23,331 nt of DNA from Limnohabitans sp. Rim47 (lineage in GTDB: Bacteria > Pseudomonadota > Gammaproteobacteria > Burkholderiales > Burkholderiaceae_C), in contig NZ_FBYA01000002.1 of NCBI RefSeq assembly GCF_001517545.1, positions 556,670 through 580,000 on the forward strand, given 5' to 3'. Positions 14,354 to 21,956 of the stretch are shown in pieces. A program made the position numbers and the translations under genes. The notes under the pieces are model-generated. The model was not told the origin of the DNA and made no database searches. It saw only the letters and a program-made list of their open reading frames with translations. The first letter of the stretch is position 1, and each line of letters starts with the position of its first letter.

Positions 14354-16030
14354 TCAGTGGCTTGAGATTTGTCGCAACTTGAAGCGTTGCAGCTTGCCGG
14401 TTTCGGTGCGGGGCAAGGCCTCCATGAAGACCACCTTGCGCGGGTACTTGAAGGGGGCGATGCTTTGCTTGACGTGTTCCTGCAAGGCTTTTTCCATGGC
14501 GGCATCGCCTATGTGGCCGGGTTTGAGCACCACACAAGCGTGCACGATCTGGCCTCGGTCTTCATCGGGCATGCCCACCACTCCGCACTCGGCCACGGCA
14601 GGGTGTTGCAGCAAAGCACCCTCGACCTCAGGGCCAGCGATGTTGTAGCCGGCCGAGATGATCATGTCGTCGTTGCGCGCCTGGTAGCTGAAGTAGCCAT
14701 CGGCATCCATGACGAAGGTGTCACCGGGCAAGTTCCAACCGTCTTTCACATAGTCTCGCTGGCGCGGGTCGGCCAAGTATTTGCAGCCGGTGGGGCCACG
14801 CACAGCCAGGCGCCCCACGCTGCCCGGTGGCACAGGCTGCATGTCGTCGTCCACGATTTGCGCCTCGTAACCGGGCACCACTTGGCCAATGCTGCCGGCA
14901 CGCACCTGTTGGCCTGCGCTGGAGATGTAGATGTGGATCACTTCGGTGCCACCAATGCCATCGGTCATCTCAAGGCCCGTGGCCTGCTTCCACAACTGGC
15001 GGGTGGCGTCGGGCAAGGCTTCACCCGCCGAGACGGGGTGCGTCAAGCTGCGCAGGTCGTGCTGCGCGGCCAAAGGGGCCATCTGGCGGTACATGGTGGG
15101 GGCGGTGTAGCACTGCGTGGCGCGGTACTTGGCAATGGTTTGCAGCAAGCTGTCTGGCGTGTGCTTTTCCAGCAGCACGGTGCTGGCACCATAGCGCAGC
15201 GGGAACGCCAGAAGCCCCCCCAGCCCGAAGGTGAAGGCAATGGGCGGCGTGCCGCACACCACATCGTTTTCACCCATGCGCAAGATGTGGCGCGGGAACA
15301 AATCGCACATGGCCAGCACATCGCGGTGAAAGTGCATGGTGCCCTTGGGCTTGCCGGTGGTGCCGCTGGTAAAGGCGATCAGGCACACGTCGTCGCGGCT
15401 GGTCGGGTGCGGGGTGTACGCGCCACTCTGCCGGGCCATGCGGTGCTCCAGGCCATCGGCGGCATCGCTGCGGAACTGCACCAGCTGCTGCAAGCTGGCC
15501 GTGTGGCTGGGGTGACCGGGCGTCATGCAGTGCTGCAGTTCATCGGCCAGCAGGCTGTCGCACAGCGCGGCGCTGACCTGCGCTTTGTCGATGATTTGCG
15601 CCAGCTCGCCTGCACGCAGCAGCGGCATGGTGGGCACCGCCACCATGCCCGCCTTGAGCGCGCCCAGCAAGCAAGCCGCCATCATGGGGCTGTTGCCGCC
15701 GCGCAGCAAAATGCGGTTGCCAGGCACGAGACCCATGTCCTGGGTCAGAACTTGGGCGATGCGTTTGCTCTTGTCTTGCAACTGCGCATAGGTCCAGCTG
15801 AAGTCGCCAGCGCCCGTGTTGAAATCACTCACGCCATGCAGCGCCATGCGGTCGCCTCGGCCCGCCTGCACATGCAGATCCACCAGTTCCACCGCGCAGT
15901 TCAGCACATCCGGATAGTTCAGCTCAGGCCGGTCGGCGATGAACACGGGCAGTTGGTCTTTGGGCGGCAGTCGGTCGCGCGCAAACGTGTCGGTGTGGCT
16001 GCTGGGCAATAACTGGTTCCAGTTCGTCAT
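14354..16030 (-). CDS. Benzoate/2-aminobenzoate-CoA ligase family enzyme
   Basis: A 558-residue AMP-forming aryl-CoA ligase, predicted to activate anthranilate or a related aromatic acid. Motifs: P-loop 'AFTSGTTGKPKG' (219-230), 'DGIGGTEVIHIYIS' (357-370), a variant of the benzoate-CoA ligase 'DGIGSTE' block, 'GDTF' (436-439), hinge 'RNDDMIISAGYNIAGPEVE' (452-470) and catalytic Lys546 in 'PRTETGKLQRF'. The N-terminal 'TFARDRLPPKDQLPVF' is typical of the 2-aminobenzoate-CoA ligase branch. The start at 16030 is fixed by GGAGA at 16039-16043; a longer reading would run into the hairpin. Neighbours (2-aminobenzoyl-CoA monooxygenase type, acyl-CoA dehydrogenase, Rid) support an aminobenzoate-like substrate; salicylate is the main alternative. 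Confidence 0.87.
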   Translation of the reverse strand: MTNWNQLLPSSHTDTFARDRLPPKDQLPVFIADRPELNYPDVLNCAVELVDLHVQAGRGDRMALHGVSDFNTGAGDFSWTYAQLQDKSKRIAQVLTQDMGLVPGNRILLRGGNSPMMAACLLGALKAGMVAVPTMPLLRAGELAQIIDKAQVSAALCDSLLADELQHCMTPGHPSHTASLQQLVQFRSDAADGLEHRMARQSGAYTPHPTSRDDVCLIAFTSGTTGKPKGTMHFHRDVLAMCDLFPRHILRMGENDVVCGTPPIAFTFGLGGLLAFPLRYGASTVLLEKHTPDSLLQTIAKYRATQCYTAPTMYRQMAPLAAQHDLRSLTHPVSAGEALPDATRQLWKQATGLEMTDGIGGTEVIHIYISSAGQQVRAGSIGQVVPGYEAQIVDDDMQPVPPGSVGRLAVRGPTGCKYLADPRQRDYVKDGWNLPGDTFVMDADGYFSYQARNDDMIISAGYNIAGPEVEGALLQHPAVAECGVVGMPDEDRGQIVHACVVLKPGHIGDAAMEKALQEHVKQSIAPFKYPRKVVFMEALPRTETGKLQRFKLRQISSH

Positions 16031-16038
16031 GTTGTCTG

Positions 16039-16043
16039 TCTCC
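16039..16043 (-). promoter_or_regulatory. Ribosome binding site of the aryl-CoA ligase gene
   Basis: GGAGA on the - strand, 8 nt before the ATG at 16030. It sets the start inside the spacer and leaves the large hairpin untranslated. Confidence 0.75.
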
Positions 16044-16061
16044 GTTTTTCTTCTTGACTGA

Positions 16062-16166
16062 GCTTGTTGCACCATGCTGTTGAAAGACCTGGGGGCGGGG
16101 GCCGATTTCTGCGTACCCCCGCAGCATGAGGCCCCCGCCCCCAGGCCTTTCAACAGCTAAACAAGC
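16062..16166. repeat. Large intercistronic inverted repeat (28-bp arms)
   Basis: Arms 16076-16103 and 16130-16157 are reverse complements at 27 of 28 positions (mismatch A16087/C16146), rich in G/C (GGGGGCGGGGGCC). The 26-nt centre holds a nested stem CTGCG/CGCAG (16109-16113, 16120-16124). An outer stem GCTTGTT (16062-16068) / AACAAGC (16160-16166) extends it. It lies between the dehydrogenase stop and the ligase start. No T-tract follows on either strand, so it is not an intrinsic terminator. It could stabilise the upstream mRNA, set the expression ratio of the two halves of the operon, or be a small mobile palindrome. Confidence 0.85.
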
Positions 16167-16172
16167 ATGCAG

Positions 16173-17387
16173 TCACCCTTTCAACAAGTCCTTGCCAATG
16201 ATCAGCTGCTGAACTTCTGTCGCACCTTCGTAAATGCGCAACGCCCGGATTTCGCGGTACAGCGACTCCACCATCACGCCTTTTTTGACGCCCATGCCGC
16301 CGTGCATCTGCACAGCCATGTCGATGATTTGCTGCGCGTTTTCGGTGGCGCACAACTTGGCCATGGCCGCCTCGCGCGTGATGCGAGTGCCTTGGTCACG
16401 CAGCCAAGCGGCCCGATACGTCAAGAGCGTGGCTGCGTCCAACAGGGTGGCCATTTGGGCGATCTTGGTCTGGGTGATCTGGAAGTCGCCCAAGCTCTGG
16501 CCAAACATCTGGCGTGAACGCGCCCAAGCGATGGACTCGTGCAGCGCGCGCCGAGCAAAGCCCAGAGCGGCCGCCGCTACCGAGGTGCGGAACACATCGA
16601 GCGTGGCCATGGCCACTTTGAAGCCTTGGCCCGCTTCGCCAATGCGCTGGTTCGCAGCCACTTGGCAGTTGTCAAACTGAAGCGTGGCCAGTGGGTGCGG
16701 TGCGACCACGTCAATGCGCTCTTCAATCGTCAGGCCAGGCGTGTCGGCGTCGACAATGAAAGCCGAGATGCCCTTGGCACCCCGGCCAGGGGAGCCACTC
16801 AATCCTTCGCCGGGGGCCTCGCCCGTGCGGGCGAACACCACATAAAAGTCGGCAATGCCCCCGTTGCTGATCCAGGTCTTGCGGCCATTCAGCACATAGC
16901 CATCTGCCGTGGCCGTGGCGCTGCACTGCATGGCGGCCACATCGGAGCCCGCATCGGGCTCGCTCAAGGCAAAGGCCGACAAGGCTTGCCCAGATGCCAC
17001 GCGCGGCAAATAACGCTGCTTTTGATCGGCGTTACCCATCAGACTGATGGCGCCTGTGCCCAAGCCTTGCATGGCAAAGGCAAAGTCAGATAGGCCGTTG
17101 TGAAAGGCCAGCGTTTCGCGCAGCAGACACAACTGACGGGTGTCGATCACATCGGACGCCGCACCATAGGACACACCGGACACCGCATATTTAAGCCAGC
17201 CGCCTGCGCCCAACAAGCGCACCAGCCGAATGCATTCGGCGTCCATCGCGTCGCGGCTTTCGTCGTGGTGCGCGTGGGCCAGATGCGTCTTGCACCAGTC
17301 GTCCAGACGTGCTTTGAAGTCGCGGTGACTGTCTTCAAAAAAGGGCCAGTCAAGTTCAGCCGGGTGACTGTTTGCAAGGTCATTCAT
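16173..17387 (-). CDS. Acyl-CoA dehydrogenase
   Basis: A 404-residue FAD acyl-CoA dehydrogenase that would introduce an alpha,beta double bond into a CoA thioester, passing electrons to ETF. Landmarks: 'AFALSEPDAGSDVAAM' (FAD/substrate loop), 'YVLNGRKTWISNGGIADFYVVFA', 'RSRQMFGQSLGDFQITQTKIAQM', 'QMHGGMGVKKG' and catalytic Glu387 in 'YEGATEV' (386-392). Unlike the paralogue at 9621-10889 the active site is intact. It follows the crotonase gene by 3 nt, with a GGGGA ribosome binding site reaching into that gene's end. Its last codons share CCTTTCAACA (+ strand, 16177-16186) with the arm of the adjacent hairpin. In an aminobenzoyl-CoA pathway it would act on the alicyclic product or its open-chain derivative. 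Confidence 0.9.
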   Translation of the reverse strand: MNDLANSHPAELDWPFFEDSHRDFKARLDDWCKTHLAHAHHDESRDAMDAECIRLVRLLGAGGWLKYAVSGVSYGAASDVIDTRQLCLLRETLAFHNGLSDFAFAMQGLGTGAISLMGNADQKQRYLPRVASGQALSAFALSEPDAGSDVAAMQCSATATADGYVLNGRKTWISNGGIADFYVVFARTGEAPGEGLSGSPGRGAKGISAFIVDADTPGLTIEERIDVVAPHPLATLQFDNCQVAANQRIGEAGQGFKVAMATLDVFRTSVAAAALGFARRALHESIAWARSRQMFGQSLGDFQITQTKIAQMATLLDAATLLTYRAAWLRDQGTRITREAAMAKLCATENAQQIIDMAVQMHGGMGVKKGVMVESLYREIRALRIYEGATEVQQLIIGKDLLKG

Positions 17388-17390
17388 GGT

Positions 17391-18251
17391 TCAGTCCCCT
17401 TCAAACACAGGCGTTTGTTTGGCCACAAAGGCGTGATAGGCCCTGTGGAAATCGTTGGTGGCCATGCAGATGGCTTGGGCTTGGGCTTCGGCCTCAATGG
17501 CTTCGTCCACCCCCATGTTCCATTCTTGTTGCAGCATTTTCTTGGTGATGCCATTGGCAAAGGTGGGGCCTGACACCAGCTGTGCGGCCATGGTCTGCGC
17601 TTGGTCCAAGACCTCGTCGGTGGTGCACACACGGTTGTAAAACCCCCAGCGCTCAGCCTCCAATGCGCCCAAGCCGCGACCGGTGAACAGCAGCTCACTG
17701 GCGCGTCCTTGCCCAATGATGCGCGGCAAGAGTGCACAAGCGCCCATGTCGCAGCCCGCCAAGCCCACCTTGTTGAACAAGAAATAGGTTTTGCTGCGCT
17801 CAGTGCCGTAACGCAGATCCGAGGCCATCGCCAAAATGGCGCCCGCGCCGGCGCACACACCATCGATGGCGGCAATGATGGGCTGTGGGCATGCGCGCAT
17901 GGCTTTGACCAAATCGCCCGTCATGCGGGTAAAGGCCAGCAGGCCCGGCATGTCCAGCTTGGTCAGCGGGCCAATGATTTCGTGCACATCGCCGCCCGAG
18001 CAAAAGTTGCCGCTCGCGCCGGTGATCACCACGGCGTGGATGTCGGGTGCATAGGCCAACGCACGGAAAAAGTCGCGCAACTCGGCATACGAATCAAAGG
18101 ACAAAGGGTTCTTGCGCTCCGGGCGGTTCAGGCTGACGGTGGCCACACCGTCTTTGACAGACAGCAAAAAATGCTCGGGCTGATAACCCGCCATGGGCTG
18201 GTTGTGGCGCGGCAATTGATGCGGCTGGCCGGGCAGGTGACGTGGGCTCAT
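17391..18251 (-). CDS. Enoyl-CoA hydratase/isomerase (crotonase) family enzyme, atypical
   Basis: A 286-residue crotonase-fold protein. The CoA-binding and oxyanion-hole segments are visible: 'VATVSLNRPERKNPLSF', 'VVITGASGNFCSGGDVHEI' (75-92) and 'PIIAAIDGVCAGAGAILAMASD' region (124-145). Alignment by eye to rat enoyl-CoA hydratase puts Ile139 and Phe159 where catalytic Glu144 and Glu164 should be. Asp168 in 'GLAGCDMGACALLPR' occupies the position of the third acidic residue of dienoyl-CoA isomerases. It is therefore probably not a simple hydratase; isomerase or ring-hydrolase chemistry is possible. About 20 residues precede the fold ('HLPGQPHQLPRHNQPM'). The start at 18251 has GGAGA upstream and overlaps the marR stop (ATGA). 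Confidence 0.87.
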   Translation of the reverse strand: MSPRHLPGQPHQLPRHNQPMAGYQPEHFLLSVKDGVATVSLNRPERKNPLSFDSYAELRDFFRALAYAPDIHAVVITGASGNFCSGGDVHEIIGPLTKLDMPGLLAFTRMTGDLVKAMRACPQPIIAAIDGVCAGAGAILAMASDLRYGTERSKTYFLFNKVGLAGCDMGACALLPRIIGQGRASELLFTGRGLGALEAERWGFYNRVCTTDEVLDQAQTMAAQLVSGPTFANGITKKMLQQEWNMGVDEAIEAEAQAQAICMATNDFHRAYHAFVAKQTPVFEGD

Positions 18252-18769
18252 GCGCTCTCCTGAGTGAGGATGGTGTGGTGGCTTTTGGTCTGCGGCTTGA
18301 TGGGGCCTGTCTTGAGAATCCCCAGCAGTTGGTGCAGTTGTTCTTGCTCTGACGCTGACAGCGGCGACATCAGTTCGACGACCCAGTTTTCGTGGGCCAT
18401 CGCCATGGCGGCGAAAACGCCTCGCCCAGCGGGTGTCAGGTGCACGGCATAGGCACGCCGATCACCCGGCTGGGCTTGGCGCTGCACCAGTTGTTCTTTT
18501 TCGAGCTGGTCCACGATGCTGGTCACGTTGCCGCCTGTGACCATCATGCGGCGGGACAACTCGCTCATCGACAAGCCTTGCGGCTCGCGCTCCAACTGTG
18601 CCATCAGGTCAAAGCGTGGCAAGGTGATGCCAAACTGCTCTCGCAAGCGTTGACGGATGGTGTCTTCCATGCGGGTGGTGGCCGACAACAGACGCAGCCA
18701 CAGGCGCAGCGAGGCATGGTGATCGGCGTGGGCTCGCACTTCCATGTCGGTGTGGGTGTGTGCGCTCAT
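18248..18769 (-). CDS. MarR-family transcriptional regulator (CoA-pathway operon)
   Basis: A 173-residue MarR protein with a His-rich N-terminal extension (about 1-20, 'HTHTDMEVRAHADHH'). The winged helix spans about 48-116: 'LPRFDLMAQLEREPQGLSMSELSRRM', recognition helix 'TGGNVTSIVDQLEKEQLV' (78-95) and wing 'PGDRRAYAVHLTPAGRG' (101-117). It is embedded in the operon, overlapping both neighbours by ATGA, so it is co-expressed with the enzymes and probably represses the operon promoter near 21.9 kb. The imperfect palindrome at 21939-21956 is a candidate site. It is clearly different in sequence from the MarR at 13409-13843, so two ligand signals may be read. Confidence 0.9.
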   Translation of the reverse strand: MSAHTHTDMEVRAHADHHASLRLWLRLLSATTRMEDTIRQRLREQFGITLPRFDLMAQLEREPQGLSMSELSRRMMVTGGNVTSIVDQLEKEQLVQRQAQPGDRRAYAVHLTPAGRGVFAAMAMAHENWVVELMSPLSASEQEQLHQLLGILKTGPIKPQTKSHHTILTQESA

Positions 18770-19554
18770 GCCGCCATCTCCCCGCCATCGATGGCAATCG
18801 CTTGGCCGTTGATGGCATCACTGCCTTGTGCACACAACCACAGCACGCTTTGCGCCACTTCGTGTGCCTGCACCAGCCGCTGCTGAGGGTTGCTCACAGC
18901 CAGCGCTTGTCTCGCTTCAGCTTCGCTCTTGCCTGTTTTACGCACGATGTTCTGCACCGCTTCACGCACGATGTCTGTCTCGGTGTAGCCAGGGCAAATC
19001 GCGTTCACCGTCACGCCTTTGCGGGCCAGCTCCAAGGCCAAGGCTTTGGTCAAGCCGACCACGCCGTGCTTGGCCGCCACATAGGCGCTCACATAGGCAT
19101 AGCCTTTGAGTCCCGCTGTGCTGGCGATGTTGACGATGCGACCCGGCGTTCCGGTCTGTGCCGCTTCGAGCATGCCTGGCAAAACGGCCTGGATGCAGTG
19201 GTAGCTGCCGGTCAGGTTGACGTTCAACATGTGTTGCCACAGCGCGGCATCGGTCTTGCCAAAGGGCTGGCTTTGCGCTTGGCCTGCGTTGTTGACCAAG
19301 ACATTGACCGGGCCCAAACGGGCCTGCGCCTGCTGCACGGCGGCTTGCACGGACTTCTCATCTGTGACATCCATGGGCGAGATCAGGACAGCCAGCTCAG
19401 GCACTTGCGCACGCAAAGTCTCGGCTTGCGATTGCAATTTGTCTGATGATCGGCCACACAGGGTCAAGCGGCAGCCCGCGCGCGCCAGTGCCATGGCGAT
19501 GGCAGCTCCAATGCCAGCGCCTGCACCCGTGATCAGGGCATGGCGGTTTTGCAT
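18766..19554 (-). CDS. Short-chain dehydrogenase/reductase
   Basis: A 262-residue classical SDR using NAD(P)H. Cofactor loop TGAGAGIG (9-16), 'NNAG' (88-91), catalytic Ser145 ('VNIASTAG') and Tyr158/Lys162 in 'YVAAKHG' are all present. The C-terminal 'GQAIAIDGGEMAA' is typical of 3-hydroxyacyl-CoA or acetoacetyl-CoA-reductase-like members. In this operon it most plausibly oxidises or reduces a 3-hydroxyacyl-CoA or ring-hydroxyl intermediate. The ATG at 19554 has GGAGA overlapping the stop of the upstream gene, leaving only 1 nt between the two coding regions. The gene ends in an ATGA overlap with marR. The substrate is not readable from sequence. Confidence 0.9.
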   Translation of the reverse strand: MQNRHALITGAGAGIGAAIAMALARAGCRLTLCGRSSDKLQSQAETLRAQVPELAVLISPMDVTDEKSVQAAVQQAQARLGPVNVLVNNAGQAQSQPFGKTDAALWQHMLNVNLTGSYHCIQAVLPGMLEAAQTGTPGRIVNIASTAGLKGYAYVSAYVAAKHGVVGLTKALALELARKGVTVNAICPGYTETDIVREAVQNIVRKTGKSEAEARQALAVSNPQQRLVQAHEVAQSVLWLCAQGSDAINGQAIAIDGGEMAA

Positions 19555-19555
19555 C

Positions 19556-21889
19556 TCAGTCTCCTTTGCTGGCAGTTTGTTGTGCGCGTTCGCGAGCAAA
19601 GCCGGCTTCGAGTTGCGCTTTGCCCGAGACATAAGCACGCGGCCACTCGATGTCTTTGAATCCGATGCGTGCCGCTTCTGTCAGTGTCCATGCGGGATTG
19701 GCCAAGTGCGGCCTGGCCACCGCACACAGGTCGGCACGGCCTGCGGCCAAGATGCTGTTGACGTGGTCCGCCTCTGATATGGCGCCCACGGCGATGGTGG
19801 CGATGCCCGCCTCTTGGCGGATGCGATCGGCAAACGGGGTCTGGTACATGCGTCCGTAGGTCGGCTTTTGCTGTGCACTGACTTGCCCCGACGAGCAATC
19901 GATCATGTCGGCTCCTGCGGCTTTGAAGGCGCGCGCGATCTCGACGGCATCGGTGGGCGTGATGCCACCCTCAACCCAGTCGTGCGCAGAGATGCGCACC
20001 GACATGGGCAAATGCGGTGGCCATGCGGCACGCACGGCCTCAAAAACCTCAAGTGGGTAGCGCAGTCGCTTGTCCAGTGAGCCGCCATACTCATCCACTC
20101 GGTGGTTGGTGATCGGGCTGATGAAGCTGGACAACAAATAACCATGCGCACAGTGCAGCTCAAGCCAATCAAAGCCCGCCTGTGCTGCGCGCTGCGTGCA
20201 GGCCACAAAGTCGGCTTTGACCCGGTCCATGTCGGCTCGGTTCATGGCCCGAGGCAAAGCACCCTGCGTCAAGTATGCGATCTTTGAAGCGGCCATCAAT
20301 GACCAGTTGCCTTCTGGGTCGTCTGCGGGTACAGGCTGATCCATGCCTGCACCTTGCCAGGGCCGACAGCTTGAGCCTTTGGGACCGGCGTGGCCCAGTT
20401 GCAAGCCGATTTTGGCGTCGGTTTTTTCGTGCACCCAGTCGGTGATGCGTTTGAAATCGGCGGTTTGCGCCTCATTCCAGAGGCCGGGACAGCCATGTGT
20501 GATGCGCCCATCTGCGCTGGGCGCGGTCATCTCCACCATCACGAGTCCGGCCCCCCCCATGGCGCGTGCGCCCAAGTGCACCAAATGATCGTCACCCACA
20601 CGCCCGTCGTGCGCCATGTATTGCGCCATGGGTGACACCATCACTCTGTTCTTCAACGTGACCGAGCGCTGTGTATAGGATGTAAACATCGGTGGTCGCA
20701 CACGCGGCGTCTCAGTGCGGGCAGCAAACCAAGCCTCATAACCTTCGAGCCAGGCCTTGTCGCGCAATCGCAAATTCTCATGGCTGATGCGCTGGCTGCG
20801 GGTCAACATGGAATACATGAACTGCTCAGGATCGAGTTGATCGCAGTAGCGCTCACCACACACCTCAAACCATTCCATTGCATTCCAGGCTGCATTTTGG
20901 AGCCGGATCACATCGATCTCGCGCACTGCTTGGTATTGCTTGAGCACGTGAGGTATGCAGTCTGCCGTATCGCCAATCGCATTGAACTGCCGCACCAATT
21001 CGATGGCATCTTCCAGCGCGAGTTTGGTGCCCGAACCAATCGCAAAGTGCGCGGTGTGCACCGCATCCCCCATCAGCACAACATGGCTGTTGCCGTTGAA
21101 ATGCGACCAGTTGGCGCACTTCACACGCTGGAAATTCAGCCAAGCAGATCCTCTCAAGTGGCGTGCATTGGTCATCAACTTTTCGCCATTCAGGTTCTTC
21201 GCAAAAAGCTTTTCACAAAAGGCGATGGATGCCTCTTGATCTGCTTGGTCCAAGCCATGCGCAAGCCAGACATGCTCTGGACACTCGACGATGAAGGTCG
21301 AGGTCTGTGCATCAAATTGATACACATGGGCCTGGAACCAGCCATGCGCCGTCTTTTCAAACAAGAAAGTAAACGCGTCGTACTTGCGCTGAGTTCCCAA
21401 CCAAATATACCGATTGGGTCGCGTCACGATGTCGGGTTGAAAGACCTCGGGCATGCGGCTGCGCACTCGCGAATTGATGCCGTCGCTGGCAATGACCAAA
21501 TCGGCGTCCGGAAAATCCAAATCCGACTGTACGTCTTGCTCGAATTGCAATTGGACACCGAGCTGTTCACAACGTGCTTGCAGGATGTTGAGCAGTTTTC
21601 TACGCCCAATGCCCACAAAACCGTGCCCACCTGAGCGAATCACACGGTCTTTGATGTGAAGCTCAATGTCATCCCAATGGTTAAACGCTTCTTGCACTTC
21701 ATGGGCAGTTTCAATGTCCCACTGGCGCATGTTTTCAAGCGTTTGATCGGAAAACACCACGCCCCATCCAAAGGTGTCGTAAGGCTTGTTGCGCTCGACC
21801 ACCGTGATGTCGTGGTGGGGGCCGAGTTTCTTCATTAACAATGCAAAGTACAAGCCTGAAGGACCACCGCCAATGCACACGATTTTCAT
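19556..21889 (-). CDS. Bifunctional 2-aminobenzoyl-CoA monooxygenase/reductase (or salicylyl-CoA 5-hydroxylase) type flavoprotein
   Basis: A 777-residue fusion. Residues 1-~390 are a p-hydroxybenzoate-hydroxylase-like FAD monooxygenase with GGGPSG (7-12), the DG motif 'ASDGINSRVRSRMP' (134-147) and the GD motif 'VVLMGDAVHTAHFAIGSGTK' (270-289). Residues ~400-777 are an Old Yellow Enzyme/NADH:flavin oxidoreductase domain with 'LKNRVMVSPMAQYMAHDG', 'LQLGHAGPKGSS' (496-507) and 'HRVDEYGGSLDKRLRYPLEV'. This architecture is that of Azoarcus evansii 2-aminobenzoyl-CoA monooxygenase/reductase (EC 1.14.13.40), which hydroxylates and then reduces the ring. Database 'bifunctional salicylyl-CoA 5-hydroxylase/oxidoreductase' entries share it. 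The ATG at 21889 is preferred over GTG at 21895 because AGAGAG is correctly spaced. First gene of its operon. Confidence 0.88.
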   Translation of the reverse strand: MKIVCIGGGPSGLYFALLMKKLGPHHDITVVERNKPYDTFGWGVVFSDQTLENMRQWDIETAHEVQEAFNHWDDIELHIKDRVIRSGGHGFVGIGRRKLLNILQARCEQLGVQLQFEQDVQSDLDFPDADLVIASDGINSRVRSRMPEVFQPDIVTRPNRYIWLGTQRKYDAFTFLFEKTAHGWFQAHVYQFDAQTSTFIVECPEHVWLAHGLDQADQEASIAFCEKLFAKNLNGEKLMTNARHLRGSAWLNFQRVKCANWSHFNGNSHVVLMGDAVHTAHFAIGSGTKLALEDAIELVRQFNAIGDTADCIPHVLKQYQAVREIDVIRLQNAAWNAMEWFEVCGERYCDQLDPEQFMYSMLTRSQRISHENLRLRDKAWLEGYEAWFAARTETPRVRPPMFTSYTQRSVTLKNRVMVSPMAQYMAHDGRVGDDHLVHLGARAMGGAGLVMVEMTAPSADGRITHGCPGLWNEAQTADFKRITDWVHEKTDAKIGLQLGHAGPKGSSCRPWQGAGMDQPVPADDPEGNWSLMAASKIAYLTQGALPRAMNRADMDRVKADFVACTQRAAQAGFDWLELHCAHGYLLSSFISPITNHRVDEYGGSLDKRLRYPLEVFEAVRAAWPPHLPMSVRISAHDWVEGGITPTDAVEIARAFKAAGADMIDCSSGQVSAQQKPTYGRMYQTPFADRIRQEAGIATIAVGAISEADHVNSILAAGRADLCAVARPHLANPAWTLTEAARIGFKDIEWPRAYVSGKAQLEAGFARERAQQTASKGD

Positions 21890-21938
21890 GTTCACTCTCT
21901 ATGCTGTTGGAAACAAGACCCATAAATTGAGGTCTGTA

Positions 21939-21956
21939 TATTTGAAGCCTCAAGTA
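21939..21956. promoter_or_regulatory. Imperfect palindrome upstream of the monooxygenase operon
   Basis: TATTTGAAG (21939-21947) faces CTCAAGTA-type sequence (21948-21956); seven of nine half-site positions are symmetric around a GC centre. It sits about 50 nt upstream of the start codon in an AT-rich stretch where the operon promoter must lie, and MarR regulators prefer such sites. A longer, looser symmetry uses TTGAGG (21927-21932) and CCTCAA (21948-21953). Weak evidence. Confidence 0.35.

Noticed and set aside
14369..16012. Long 547-residue + strand open frame opposite the aryl-CoA ligase gene
   Set aside because: His/Gln/Arg-rich shadow translation of a high-GC gene with no family motifs; the - strand frame has the full ligase motif set.
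16062..16166. Intrinsic terminator inside the operon
   Set aside because: No T-tract follows the stem on either strand, and the arms are far longer than in typical terminators.
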